Shown here piece by piece: positions 16,379 to 25,277 of a stretch of 64,000 nt of DNA (positions are counted from its first letter, which is position 1; the number at the start of each line of letters is the position of its first letter). This DNA comes from JAJTCH01 sp040386195. Lineage in GTDB: Bacteria > Pseudomonadota > Alphaproteobacteria > Rickettsiales > UBA1997. The stretch lies in the NCBI GenBank assembly GCA_040386195.1, contig JAZKFV010000021.1:11489-75488 (forward strand), written 5' to 3'. A program made the translations under genes and the position numbers. The notes under the pieces were generated by a model. The model was not told the origin of the DNA, did not search any database, and worked only from the letters and a program-made list of their open reading frames with translations.

Positions 16379-17795
16379 ACTTTTTTTATTTTTTGCAGTA
16401 ATTTTTTCTAACAACATTAAAGCTCAAATTGTCAATATTATCAGTGAAGATGGCGATGGAATAGTTGGAATTACATCTTTAATGAATGCAACGATAAACG
16501 AGGATGTTCAATCGGTAAAATTTTTTGCTAAATCCGGAATTACAGCTGTAAATCAAAAAAATATCGGCGGGGCAACAGCGCTACATATCGCCGCTCGCAA
16601 TGGCAATGTGCAGATCGCTGAAATTCTTATTGAAAATGGTGCCAACGTTAATGTCGCTGATAATGAGGGCTGGACACCATTAATGCGCGCAGCATTGAAT
16701 AAAAATTCAGAGTTAATAAAAATATTTCTAAACGCCGGAGCTAACGCTAGAAAAATGAATTCGCTTGGAGAAACAGCAATAATCCACGCCACTTCTTCAG
16801 GTTGTTTAGATTGTTTGGAGCAACTATTTTCTAGATATAATTTTGTAGAAAATACTGACGTAGATACGCTTAAAAAACAGCTTGAGTTAGCAATTATTAT
16901 TGCTAACAATAAAAATAATACTGAAATTGAAGCGCTGATCCGAGAATATATGGGTGGAGAGGTTATCAAAAACAAAATATATAATTTTGCTACTCAAGGC
17001 AATAATTCAGAAATGCCAGTTATGGTCAATGACAACATTGATAATGACGGCGTTGTCATAGTTAGATCATTAGACGGTAAAAATACCTCTTACAAATTCA
17101 ATAAATTAGCCACAGAAAAAAGAAGTGTGGTTGATAATCAAAATAAAAAACCGATATATAAATTCTTAGCAAAAAAAGATCAGATCATACCGCCACAGAA
17201 CAATGAAATTAGAGACTCAAGCAACATACCAACAGCCGCAGCTACCACTTCCAAACTAGAAAACAGCAAGAGTTTTATTTTTAAAGGTAATAAAAAGTTT
17301 TATACACCTTTCATATCCACGACCGAACCAGAGTCCACTAAAGTTATTCAGGAAAACGTTGGTAATGGTGGGTCTTCTAAGAATTTCATAGATGATCAGA
17401 AGATGAAAAAAAATATTATCAACAACACAATCTCTCTCAGCCCTCCAACCCAGATTTCCAGTGATACCAAAGCAGAAAATAAAAAGCCAAAATATAGTTT
17501 TTTGGGTCAAAAATCGTCAGCTCCAGTAACTAAACAAAACGAATCAAACATTAAGCAAGAACCTCAAAATTTAGAATCCAAATCGAATTATCATTTTAAA
17601 ATTAATTCACAAAACTCTAATATTTCAAATCAAGCTTTATCTGATAAGAAGCCTATTGATAAGGATAAAAATACTATGGATAATCAACCTCTCAATAATG
17701 GTGAGTCACAAAAAGAAATAAAATCATCAAATCAAGAAAGTCCAAATCTCCCTGCAAAAGAGGAAATAAACCAACACAATCCATCAGCAGAGTAG
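16359..17795 (+). CDS. Exported ankyrin-repeat protein with repetitive low-complexity tail (Ank2)
   Basis: Starting at the ATG at 16359 gives 478 residues with a clear signal peptide (LLPSAALFLFFAVIFSNNIKAQ). An in-frame TTG at 16287 would add 24 basic residues and bury the signal. Three to four ankyrin repeats follow (about 70-160 in mature numbering: GGATALHIAARNGNVQIAEI, EGWTPLMRAALNKNSEL, LGETAIIHATSSG). The last 250 residues are Asn/Ser/Lys-rich and disordered, with a recurring Tyr-x-Phe motif (SYKF, IYKFL, KYSFL, NYHF). It looks like a paralogue of the gene upstream, sharing ankyrin plus tail architecture but with reversed domain order. It is probably exported through Sec. Confidence 0.85.
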   Translation: MLLPSAALFLFFAVIFSNNIKAQIVNIISEDGDGIVGITSLMNATINEDVQSVKFFAKSGITAVNQKNIGGATALHIAARNGNVQIAEILIENGANVNVADNEGWTPLMRAALNKNSELIKIFLNAGANARKMNSLGETAIIHATSSGCLDCLEQLFSRYNFVENTDVDTLKKQLELAIIIANNKNNTEIEALIREYMGGEVIKNKIYNFATQGNNSEMPVMVNDNIDNDGVVIVRSLDGKNTSYKFNKLATEKRSVVDNQNKKPIYKFLAKKDQIIPPQNNEIRDSSNIPTAAATTSKLENSKSFIFKGNKKFYTPFISTTEPESTKVIQENVGNGGSSKNFIDDQKMKKNIINNTISLSPPTQISSDTKAENKKPKYSFLGQKSSAPVTKQNESNIKQEPQNLESKSNYHFKINSQNSNISNQALSDKKPIDKDKNTMDNQPLNNGESQKEIKSSNQESPNLPAKEEINQHNPSAE

Positions 17796-18394
17796 GCGGC
17801 TTTTGATAAAATTCGCTTGATGACGGACGCAACTTCCTTCCTACATTTTTCCTTCCTACATTTTTCTTCGCATAAAAGCTTCCAGTTCAATATTTGCAAT
17901 AACAAATACAGAATCTATATTTTCTACGATTATTCACCAAAAAAGATGTAACACTGAATTGAGGGAATAATTTATTCTTCTTGCGATTCTAAAAAACTTT
18001 ACGATCTAAATGGAGAATTATTATGAGGAACAGAGAACGAAATTATACGAAGCAAATCTTGTATTTTTTCAATAATTTGTTGGTTTTATTTTTTAATAAA
18101 GCCGCTTAGATAATACAACCCCTTATCTTACAGGTAGCAGTTAGGGTGCTTTTACTTTTATATAACCTTATTTTACATAATATACATTATACAATTATTA
18201 ACCAAAGTTAAAAACAGAGTGGGTTTTGTGGATTTTGATTTTAAAAAAGCTTTTTAAAAACAGACCCTTCCTCTGATTTTCTAATGAAACAATTTTTTTG
18301 ATCTAAATCAATCAATATAAAAAACCAGTCAGCTGTTGATTTTTATCTCTGTTCACAAATAATCTCGCGATCTTAAAAATACTAAAAATTCTTA
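17796..18394. other. 600-base gap between Ank2 and gpsA
   Basis: It contains a tandem duplication CCTTCCTACATTTTT at 17836-17850 and 17851-17865. It also holds a 28-codon frame at 18023-18109 preceded by a GGAG, and a very AT-rich stretch around 18130-18260 with near-palindromic TTTTAAAAAAGCTTTTTAAAA at about 18240. No tRNA, rRNA or recognisable ncRNA is seen. Two blocks with promoter-like AT content precede gpsA. It could be a decayed gene or long regulatory region. Confidence 0.5.
17836..17865. repeat. 15-bp tandem duplication
   Basis: CCTTCCTACATTTTT occurs twice head to tail with no spacer. It is a simple tandem duplication in the gap after Ank2. Confidence 0.85.
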
Positions 18395-19393
18395 ATGAAA
18401 AACCCTATAAAAAATAACTCAAAACAATCTTCCAAAGTTACTATTATTGGTTCTGGAGCTTGGGGATTGGCGATTGCTGAGCTTTTGGCTCGCAACAATC
18501 AAAAAGTTTTTGTTTTCTCTCAATATAAGACTGAGGCAGAAAATATTAATGAGCAATATTCACACCTAACCTTCCCTATATCATCTAGCAATAATCTAAA
18601 GCTAGCCATCAAAGACAGTGATTTTATTTTTATAGTTGTTCCTTCGAACGCGGTGTTGTCGGTTTTAAAATCTCTGGCGCAAGAAAAAATTTCTCACAAA
18701 ACCAGAATAATTATCTGCTCCAAAGGCATTGAAAGCAAAGGCTTGCAGCTTTTTAGTGATTGCGTTCAAAAAGAACTTCCTAAAAATAATTACGCCATAT
18801 TATCTGGCCCAAACTTTGCCAGCGAAGTTACTAAACTACTACCAACCACCACCAACATTGCCTCGGAAGATAAAAAAACCGCTCTTGAAATTGTTGATCT
18901 GTTAAAAAATGATAATTTTTTGCCGATTATTTCCAGCGATGTTGTTTCAACTCAAATTTTTGGATCAATTAAAAATATTCTGGCGATTGGTTGCGGCATT
19001 ATTGATGGCTTAAAATTAGGCGAAAATGCCAAGGCAGCATTGGTTTTGAAGGGAATTTTGGAAGCTAGTTTATTAATTAAAAAATTGGGCGGCAAAGCTG
19101 AAAAAAGCTTTATTTCTCCTTCTGGTTTGGGTGATTTATTTTTAACCTGCTCAAGCAAAAAATCTCGCAACAACTCTTTGGGTTGTTTGATTGGCAGCGG
19201 CAAAAATATTAAAGAAATTTTAAGTAGCGGCAAAACTTTTGAGGGCTTTCACGCTTCTAAATCAATGATCCAATTCGCCAAAAAACACCAAATTACCCTG
19301 CCCCTTTGTGAAAAAATTAATCAGATTTTACAAGGTCAATTCACTACCAAAGAGATTAAAAATATTATTTCCAACGCAATTTTATCTAATTAA
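18395..19393 (+). CDS. gpsA: Glycerol-3-phosphate dehydrogenase [NAD(P)+]
   Basis: Reduces dihydroxyacetone phosphate to sn-glycerol-3-phosphate for phospholipid synthesis. It has 332 residues. The nucleotide-binding motif TIIGSGAWGLAIAELLA is at 16-32. Family signatures ILSGPNFASEV, GSIKNILAIGCGIIDGL and SGLGDLFLTCSSKKSRN (catalytic Lys/Asp region) are all present. guaA starts 2 bases after its stop codon, so the two are almost certainly co-transcribed. Confidence 0.97.
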   Translation: MKNPIKNNSKQSSKVTIIGSGAWGLAIAELLARNNQKVFVFSQYKTEAENINEQYSHLTFPISSSNNLKLAIKDSDFIFIVVPSNAVLSVLKSLAQEKISHKTRIIICSKGIESKGLQLFSDCVQKELPKNNYAILSGPNFASEVTKLLPTTTNIASEDKKTALEIVDLLKNDNFLPIISSDVVSTQIFGSIKNILAIGCGIIDGLKLGENAKAALVLKGILEASLLIKKLGGKAEKSFISPSGLGDLFLTCSSKKSRNNSLGCLIGSGKNIKEILSSGKTFEGFHASKSMIQFAKKHQITLPLCEKINQILQGQFTTKEIKNIISNAILSN

Positions 19394-19395
19394 AA

Positions 19396-20925
19396 ATGAT
19401 CCTTATTATCGACTTTGGCAGCCAAGTTACGCAACTAATCGCCCGCAGAATCCGTGAACTTAATGTCTATTCAGAAATCAAAAATCCGGGAATTTCTCTG
19501 GAAGAAATTAAAAAGATCAATCCTAAAGCAATCATATTTTCCGGTGGTCCAGAATCAGTTTATGAGTCAGGCGCGCCAACAATTGATGCTAAAGTTTTTG
19601 ATCTGGGCTTACCAATTTTAGGAATTTGTTATGGGCAGCAACTCATATGCCACCTGCTTGGCGGCAAAGTTGAAAGTTCTCAAGAAAGAGGATTTGGCAA
19701 ATCTATGCTTAAAATTAATGATGATACAGATTTGCTAAGTGGCTTAGGATCTTCAAGCCAAGTTTGGATGAGTCATGGTGATCATATCAGTAAAATTCCA
19801 GATAATTTTGAAGTTATCGCCAGCGCGGGGAGCGCGCCGTCAGCCGCCATTGCCGATCATAAAAGAAAAATCTATGGCGTGCAATTTCACCCAGAAGTTG
19901 AACATTCTTTAGATGGCAAAAAAATCTTAGAAAATTTTGTTATCAACATTGCCGGCTGTAAGCGGGATTGGACAATGGGTAATTTTATGGATGAACAAAT
20001 TACTGAAATTAAAGCCAAAGTTGGTGATAAAAAAGTTATTTGCGGACTTTCTGGTGGTGTTGATTCTTCAGTTGTTGCCGCTTTAATTCATAAAGCAATT
20101 GGCAAACAACTAACTTGTATTTTTGTTGATCATGGGCTACTTAGAAAGGACGAGGGCAAACAAGTTAAAGTAGTTTTTGAAGATCACTTTGGAGTTAATT
20201 TAATTTATATCGATGCAGCAAAATTGTTTTTAGATAACCTAAAAGGAATTTCTGACCCTGAGCAAAAACGCAAAATTATCGGCAAAACTTTTATTGATAT
20301 TTTTGATGCTGAAGCCGCTAAAATTAAAGACGCTGAATTTTTAGCCCAAGGCACTTTATACCCCGATGTTATTGAGTCGGCGCATCCAAATAGCGGCAAA
20401 AGCCACACCATAAAATCGCATCACAATGTTGGTGGTTTGCCGGAAAATATGAAACTAAAACTTCTTGAGCCAGTGCGCACTTTGTTTAAAGACGAAGTTA
20501 GAAAATTAGGCACCGAACTTGGTCTAACTTATCAAATGATCTCCCGCCATCCCTTCCCTGGCCCGGGTTTAGCAATTAGAATTCCCGGCGAAATTACCGA
20601 AGAAAAAATCAAAATCCTCCAAGAAGCCGACGCAATTTATTTAGACGAAATCAGAAAATTCGGCCTCTACGATAAAATCTGGCAAGCCTTCTGCGTTCTA
20701 CTTCCAGTAAAAACCGTCGGCGTTATGGGCGACGGCCGAACCTACGAATATGTTTTAGCTCTCAGAGCCGTAACCTCCACCGACGGAATGACCGCTGATA
20801 TTTATCCATTTTCATATGAATTTTTAACTTCAGCCACCAACCGCATCATTGGCGAAGTACGCGGCATCAATCGGGTGGTTTATGACGTCACCTCCAAACC
20901 GCCGGGAACAATTGAGTGGGAATAA
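19396..20925 (+). CDS. guaA: GMP synthase (glutamine-hydrolysing)
   Basis: Converts XMP to GMP using glutamine ammonia and ATP. It has 509 residues. The class I amidotransferase domain has C78 in GICYGQQ and the downstream His/Glu in VQFHPEVEHS. The ATP-pyrophosphatase P-loop is GLSGGVDSSVVAAL, and the C-terminal dimerisation domain ends in KPPGTIEWE, the exact family terminus. De novo purine capacity argues for a less reduced lifestyle than typical Rickettsia. Confidence 0.98.
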   Translation: MILIIDFGSQVTQLIARRIRELNVYSEIKNPGISLEEIKKINPKAIIFSGGPESVYESGAPTIDAKVFDLGLPILGICYGQQLICHLLGGKVESSQERGFGKSMLKINDDTDLLSGLGSSSQVWMSHGDHISKIPDNFEVIASAGSAPSAAIADHKRKIYGVQFHPEVEHSLDGKKILENFVINIAGCKRDWTMGNFMDEQITEIKAKVGDKKVICGLSGGVDSSVVAALIHKAIGKQLTCIFVDHGLLRKDEGKQVKVVFEDHFGVNLIYIDAAKLFLDNLKGISDPEQKRKIIGKTFIDIFDAEAAKIKDAEFLAQGTLYPDVIESAHPNSGKSHTIKSHHNVGGLPENMKLKLLEPVRTLFKDEVRKLGTELGLTYQMISRHPFPGPGLAIRIPGEITEEKIKILQEADAIYLDEIRKFGLYDKIWQAFCVLLPVKTVGVMGDGRTYEYVLALRAVTSTDGMTADIYPFSYEFLTSATNRIIGEVRGINRVVYDVTSKPPGTIEWE

Positions 20926-20927
20926 AA

Positions 20928-21176
20928 ATGAACAACAATAAGCGGACAATCGGAATAGATATCACAGGTGATGATAATAAAATCACCGATAATGAATTTA
21001 TTAATCTTGATATTGGCATCAGAAGTAAAGGCGCTAATACAATTGCTTCTGGAAATAAATTTTCTAAAACCAAAAACAGCAAAATAACAAAAGATAGGTG
21101 GCATCAAAAATGGTGGGGTCAAATAGCTACAGGATTAATTATTAGTTATATTATTTATTATTTTGGGTGGAATTAG
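20928..21176 (+). CDS. Small beta-helix-like protein with C-terminal membrane segment
   Basis: An 82-residue frame starting at the ATG two bases after the guaA stop codon (a GTG 12 bases upstream is also in frame). Residues 5-50 have the periodic I/N/G-rich pattern of right-handed parallel beta-helix coils (IGIDITGDDNKITDNEFINL, then IGIRSKGANTIASGNKF). A basic linker (SKTKNSKITKDRWHQKWW) is followed by a membrane helix (about 66-80). The function is unknown. mntP begins 3 bases downstream. A solenoid of about two coils fixed to a membrane is unusual; it may be a relic of a longer NosD-type protein. Confidence 0.65.
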   Translation: MNNNKRTIGIDITGDDNKITDNEFINLDIGIRSKGANTIASGNKFSKTKNSKITKDRWHQKWWGQIATGLIISYIIYYFGWN

Positions 21177-21179
21177 GAT

Positions 21180-21737
21180 ATGCCCATGTTTTTTGAAATT
21201 ATTATAATTGGTTTAATTCTAAGTGCCGATTCTTTTTCAGCTGCTGTAGCGATGGGAACGAGGAAATTTTCTGGGAAGGATGCTTTAAAATTTGCTTTTA
21301 CTTCTGGCATTGCCGAAGGTTTGGTGGCTTTGTTTGGGGCTTTTGCTGGTGGTTATTTGGTTAAGAAATTTTCGGCGATAGATCATTGGGTTGCATTTGG
21401 GTTGTTGATGGCGGTGGCGATTCATATGGCTTATGAAGGAATTGTTGATTTGGTAAGTAAGAATAAAAAAGCAGAGCAAGTTGATTTTCATAGTTTTTTT
21501 AAAATTTTAATTGTCTCTTTGGCAACCAGCCTTGATGCTTTTGGAGTTGGAATTGGTTTGGGTGTTGCTGAAAAACCAATTGCGCTTTATATAATTTCAA
21601 TTGCATTTTGGGCTTTTGCAGCAACTATTGCGGGGCTTTATTTGGCAAAAAAACTATCGGATAAATTTGGCTCAATTGTCACTTTATTTGGGGCAATTGT
21701 GTTGGCAATTATAGCATTTGAAATGTTAAAGATTTAA
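21180..21737 (+). CDS. mntP: Manganese efflux pump MntP
   Basis: Six-helix inner-membrane exporter that relieves manganese excess. It has 185 residues. The two internally duplicated aspartate motifs are seen as LSADSFSAAVAMG (first helix) and TSLDAFGVGIGLG (fourth helix). A second in-frame ATG two codons in could be the start. It follows the small beta-helix gene by 3 bases, leaving no room for a manganese riboswitch of its own. Confidence 0.93.
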   Translation: MPMFFEIIIIGLILSADSFSAAVAMGTRKFSGKDALKFAFTSGIAEGLVALFGAFAGGYLVKKFSAIDHWVAFGLLMAVAIHMAYEGIVDLVSKNKKAEQVDFHSFFKILIVSLATSLDAFGVGIGLGVAEKPIALYIISIAFWAFAATIAGLYLAKKLSDKFGSIVTLFGAIVLAIIAFEMLKI

Positions 21738-21769
21738 TCTAAATTCCTTTTAAAAAATTTATAAAATTT

Positions 21770-23089
21770 ATGACACAATTCACTCTTCCTTATAATTCAC
21801 CAATTAATAAAGATAAAAAAATCGCTTATATCAATGCGCGGATAATTGATCCGCAAACCAAGTTTGATAAGGTTGGGCAGCTTTTGACTATTGGAGATAA
21901 AATTGCTGATTTTGGGGAGAATATCCAATTGCCGCAAGATGCTGAAATTGTTGATTGCAAAGGCAATGTGCTTTGCCCGGGGTTGATTGATATTCAGGTG
22001 CATTTTAGAGAGCCGGGGCAAACTCATAAGGAAGATTTGGCTTCGGGCAGTAAATCTGCGGTTGCGGGCGGAATCACAACTGTTGTTTGCCAACCAAATA
22101 CTGCTCCGGTTTTGGATTCAGTGATGACTTTGGAATATTTACGCCTCAAAGCTAAAGAAACTGCTTACTGCAACATTCGCGCTTATGCGGCGATTACTAA
22201 AGGAATGAAAGGTGAAGAAATTTCTGATATGCATAGTTTGAAAGAGGCTGGCGCGGTTGGGTTCACGGATGATGGTTTGCCGGTGATGAATGCTAATGTG
22301 ATGCGTCGGGCGATGGAATATGCTAAGAATTTGAATGTGCCAGTGGCGCAGCATGCCGAAGATTTAAATTTAACTAATAAAGGTTGCATCAATGAAGGCG
22401 CAGTTTCATTGGAATTAGGCGTGCGTGGCATTCCAAATATTTCTGAATCAGTAATTGTTGAGCGCGATTTAGCTATATTGGAAGCGGTTGGTGGGCATTA
22501 TCATTTGTTGCATTGTTCAACCAAAGAAGCTTTGGATGCGATTAGAAGAGCTAAAGCTAAAGGCTTGAAAGCCACAGCAGAAGTTTCTCCGCATCATTTC
22601 ACATTAAACGATCAAGCAGTTTTACAGCATGGCACTAACGCTAAAATGAATCCACCACTGCGCAGTGAAGAAGATCGCTTGGCGTTAATTGAAGGTTTGA
22701 AAGATGGAACCATCGACGCCATCGCCACTGACCACGCTCCACACGATATAACTTCTAAAAATAAACCATTAGAAGAAGCGACATTTGGAATTGTTGGGGT
22801 GGAAACAATGTTGCCTTTGTCTCTAGCCTTATATCACAACGGCTCCCTGCCCTTGATTGATTTGCTGGCAACGATGACTTACAAAGCCGCAGATATAATT
22901 CATTTTGATGGCGGCAGAATTGCCAAAGGCGCGCAGGCGGATTTAGTATTGATAGATTTAAACCAGGAATGGAAAATTGAGCCGGAAAAATTTTACAGCA
23001 AGTCCAAAAACTCTCCTTTTGTTAATACCAAAGTGAAAGGTCGAGCCGTTAAAACCGTTGTTGGCGGCGTTATAGTTTATCAAATCTAA
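21770..23089 (+). CDS. pyrC: Dihydroorotase (class I type)
   Basis: Cyclises N-carbamoyl-aspartate to dihydroorotate in pyrimidine synthesis. It has 439 residues. Metal-binding motifs typical of the class I/allantoinase-like group are present: DIQVHFREPGQTHKED near 85-100, a HAED histidine, the later LHCSTKEA and ATDHAPHDI. GC content and codon choice in the middle look slightly higher than the neighbours. kup follows after 9 bases. Confidence 0.96.
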   Translation: MTQFTLPYNSPINKDKKIAYINARIIDPQTKFDKVGQLLTIGDKIADFGENIQLPQDAEIVDCKGNVLCPGLIDIQVHFREPGQTHKEDLASGSKSAVAGGITTVVCQPNTAPVLDSVMTLEYLRLKAKETAYCNIRAYAAITKGMKGEEISDMHSLKEAGAVGFTDDGLPVMNANVMRRAMEYAKNLNVPVAQHAEDLNLTNKGCINEGAVSLELGVRGIPNISESVIVERDLAILEAVGGHYHLLHCSTKEALDAIRRAKAKGLKATAEVSPHHFTLNDQAVLQHGTNAKMNPPLRSEEDRLALIEGLKDGTIDAIATDHAPHDITSKNKPLEEATFGIVGVETMLPLSLALYHNGSLPLIDLLATMTYKAADIIHFDGGRIAKGAQADLVLIDLNQEWKIEPEKFYSKSKNSPFVNTKVKGRAVKTVVGGVIVYQI

Positions 23090-23098
23090 ATTCTTAAT

Positions 23099-25090
23099 AT
23101 GCATCTTCCCAAAATATTATCTAATCACTCGGCTCAACGTTTGTCGTCTTATAAAAGAACACCAATAATGATCGGCATAATTGTGGCGCTAGGCATTGTT
23201 TATGGCGACATCGGAACTTCACCGCTTTATGTGATGAAGGCAATTATTGCCGATAAAGTTATCAGCGAGCTTTTGATTTTGGGTAGTTTGTCTTGCATTT
23301 TTTGGACATTAACTTTGCAGACCACTTTAAAATATGTAGTCATCATTCTAAGAGCGGATCGTAAGGGTCAAGGTGGTCTTTTAGCTTTATATTCTCTGAT
23401 TAAAAAAGGTAAAAATTGGTGGCTAGTTTTCTTCGCCATTACCGGAACCTCAATGCTTTTGGCTGACGGATTAATAACGCCAGCAATCTCGGTTTCATCT
23501 GCGGTTGAAGGTTTGCGCATTATTCATCCAGAAATAAATACCCTACCAATTGTTATCACAATTTTATTTGTTTTATTCGCAGTTCAGCGTCTTGGAACCA
23601 ATATCGTTGGTGGTTTTTTTGGCATATTAGTTTTGATTTGGTTTTCAATGATTGGCGGTTTTGGAATTAATAGTATTTTGAGCGATCCAACCATTTTCAA
23701 AGCAATCAATCCAATCTATGCTTATCAACTTTTAACTCATTATCCACAAGGCTTCTGGCTTTTGGGCGCAGTATTTTTATGTACCACCGGCGCCGAAGCT
23801 TTATATTCTGATTTGGGACATTGTGATCGCAAGAGCATTCGTATTGGATGGAGTTTTGTTAAAACCGCTTTGTTACTCAACTATTTTGGTCAAGGAGCGT
23901 GGTTATTATCAGGCTCTAGTGGCATCGTTCTTGATCGTGAGATTAATCCATTTTATTCAATAATTCCTGATTGGTTTTTATTGCCCAGCATTGCCATTGC
24001 AACAGCGGCAACAGTTATCGCCAGCCAAGCTCTGATTAGCGGTTCTTTCACTTTAATCAACGAAGCCGCCCGATTAAATTTATGGCCAAAGCTTAGAACT
24101 CAATATCCAACCGACCAAAGAGGGCAAATTTTTATGCCATTAATTAATTGGTTTTTGTGTTTTGGTTGTATTGGCGTCACTTTATATTTTGGGGAATCTT
24201 CTAATATGGAGGCAGCTTATGGATTGGCAGTTGTTGCCACCATGATTTGCACCACCTGTCTTTTTATCGCTTATTTAAGTTGTCGCAAAGTTTCCAAACT
24301 CATCATCTATCCCTTCGCGGCAATATATTTAACAATTGAAGGCGGATTTTTAATCGCCAATTTGGCAAAATTTGTTCATGGTGGCTGGATAGTTTTAATA
24401 GTAGGAATGCTCCTTTTCTTTATAATGTGGACTTGGTATCAAGCCAAAATCTTTAAAAGAAGACACACCAAATTCACCGATTTTAACGAGGTTTTGCCAT
24501 TATTAGTTGATTTGAGTAACGACAACACAATTCCTAAAGTTGCCACTCATTTAGTTTATATGACCTCATCAGATTCTGCCGATGAAATTGAAACTAAAAT
24601 TATGTATTCCCTTCTCGAGCGCCAACCCAAAAGGGCTGATATGTATTGGTTTGTCCACATTGAAATTGTTGATGATCCTTATCTTTATGATTACAAAGTC
24701 AATATTCTAGCACCTAAAGACGCAGTTAGAATTGACTTCAGGCTTGGTTTTAGAGTTGAGCCGAGAATTCAATTATTCTTCAGCAAAATCTTGGAAGAGC
24801 TGGTTAAAAACGGCGAGATTAATGTGGTTAATCACTACGAATATAAAAAACGTCAAAATGTTTTTGGTGATGTAAGTTTCGTATTCTTGAAAAAATTTAT
24901 CGCCAATTATCATTATCTGCCTTTCCACCAAAGATTTGTGATTAGCGCTTATTATTTAATCAATCGCATTGCCGTTTCTGAAGATAGTGCTTTTGGTATC
25001 GACGATCCAGATTCTATCATCATCGAGAAGGTTCCAATTATTTTTAAAGCACCAGCTGGCGATATTAATTTGCACCGGGTTTTTGATTAA
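23099..25090 (+). CDS. kup: Low-affinity potassium transporter Kup
   Basis: Proton-coupled potassium uptake protein of the KUP/HAK family. It has 663 residues with about 12 membrane segments in the first 440, then a cytoplasmic C-terminal domain. The diagnostic N-terminal motif ALGIVYGDIGTSPLYVMK is intact, as are DRKGQGGLLALY and TTGAEALYSDLGH. A strong intrinsic terminator follows directly, so the guaA-kup stretch appears to end here. Confidence 0.97.
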   Translation: MHLPKILSNHSAQRLSSYKRTPIMIGIIVALGIVYGDIGTSPLYVMKAIIADKVISELLILGSLSCIFWTLTLQTTLKYVVIILRADRKGQGGLLALYSLIKKGKNWWLVFFAITGTSMLLADGLITPAISVSSAVEGLRIIHPEINTLPIVITILFVLFAVQRLGTNIVGGFFGILVLIWFSMIGGFGINSILSDPTIFKAINPIYAYQLLTHYPQGFWLLGAVFLCTTGAEALYSDLGHCDRKSIRIGWSFVKTALLLNYFGQGAWLLSGSSGIVLDREINPFYSIIPDWFLLPSIAIATAATVIASQALISGSFTLINEAARLNLWPKLRTQYPTDQRGQIFMPLINWFLCFGCIGVTLYFGESSNMEAAYGLAVVATMICTTCLFIAYLSCRKVSKLIIYPFAAIYLTIEGGFLIANLAKFVHGGWIVLIVGMLLFFIMWTWYQAKIFKRRHTKFTDFNEVLPLLVDLSNDNTIPKVATHLVYMTSSDSADEIETKIMYSLLERQPKRADMYWFVHIEIVDDPYLYDYKVNILAPKDAVRIDFRLGFRVEPRIQLFFSKILEELVKNGEINVVNHYEYKKRQNVFGDVSFVFLKKFIANYHYLPFHQRFVISAYYLINRIAVSEDSAFGIDDPDSIIIEKVPIIFKAPAGDINLHRVFD

Positions 25091-25117
25091 AATTTTTCTA
25101 AAAAATACTTTACTTAT

Positions 25118-25151
25118 CGAGAATCACAACTATGATTCTCGCTGGTTTTTT
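25118..25151 (+). terminator. Rho-independent terminator after kup
   Basis: CGAGAATCA (25118-25126), 6-base loop, TGATTCTCG (25133-25141), then CTGG and a run of six Ts. It is a 9-bp perfect stem just downstream of kup and immediately upstream of tRNA-Leu. Confidence 0.88.
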
Positions 25152-25153
25152 GT

Positions 25154-25240
25154 GCCTCTGTGGCGGAATTGGTAGACGCGATAGACTCAAAATCTATTAT
25201 CCCTCGGGATGTGTCCGTTCAAGTCGGATCGGAGGTACCA
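25154..25240 (+). tRNA. tRNA-Leu (anticodon CAA)
   Basis: An 87-base cloverleaf with encoded CCA. The acceptor arm is GCCTCTG pairing with CGGAGGT (two G-U pairs). The anticodon stem ATAGA/TCTAT closes the loop CTCAAAA, giving anticodon CAA for codon UUG. A long variable arm (class II, with CCC/GGG stem) precedes the T arm GTCCG-TTCAAGT-CGGAT. The D arm has GGTAGACGC. The long arm and anticodon fix the leucine identity. Confidence 0.95.
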
Positions 25241-25277
25241 TATATTTTCTACCACTCACCTTTCGCTATTACCAAAT

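Noticed and set aside
18023..18109. A 28-codon frame preceded by GGAG in the gap before gpsA
   Set aside because: Too short and low in complexity; chance frames of this size are common in AT-rich DNA.
18195..18212. TTAA-N6-TTAA, near a CtrA-binding consensus, in an AT-rich gap (possible origin)
   Set aside because: The consensus spacing is N7, there is only one site, and no DnaA-box cluster or origin-linked gene is nearby.
25209..25277. Longer N-terminus for uppP
   Set aside because: It would overlap the tRNA-Leu gene and is not conserved; the ATG at 25278 gives the normal protein start.
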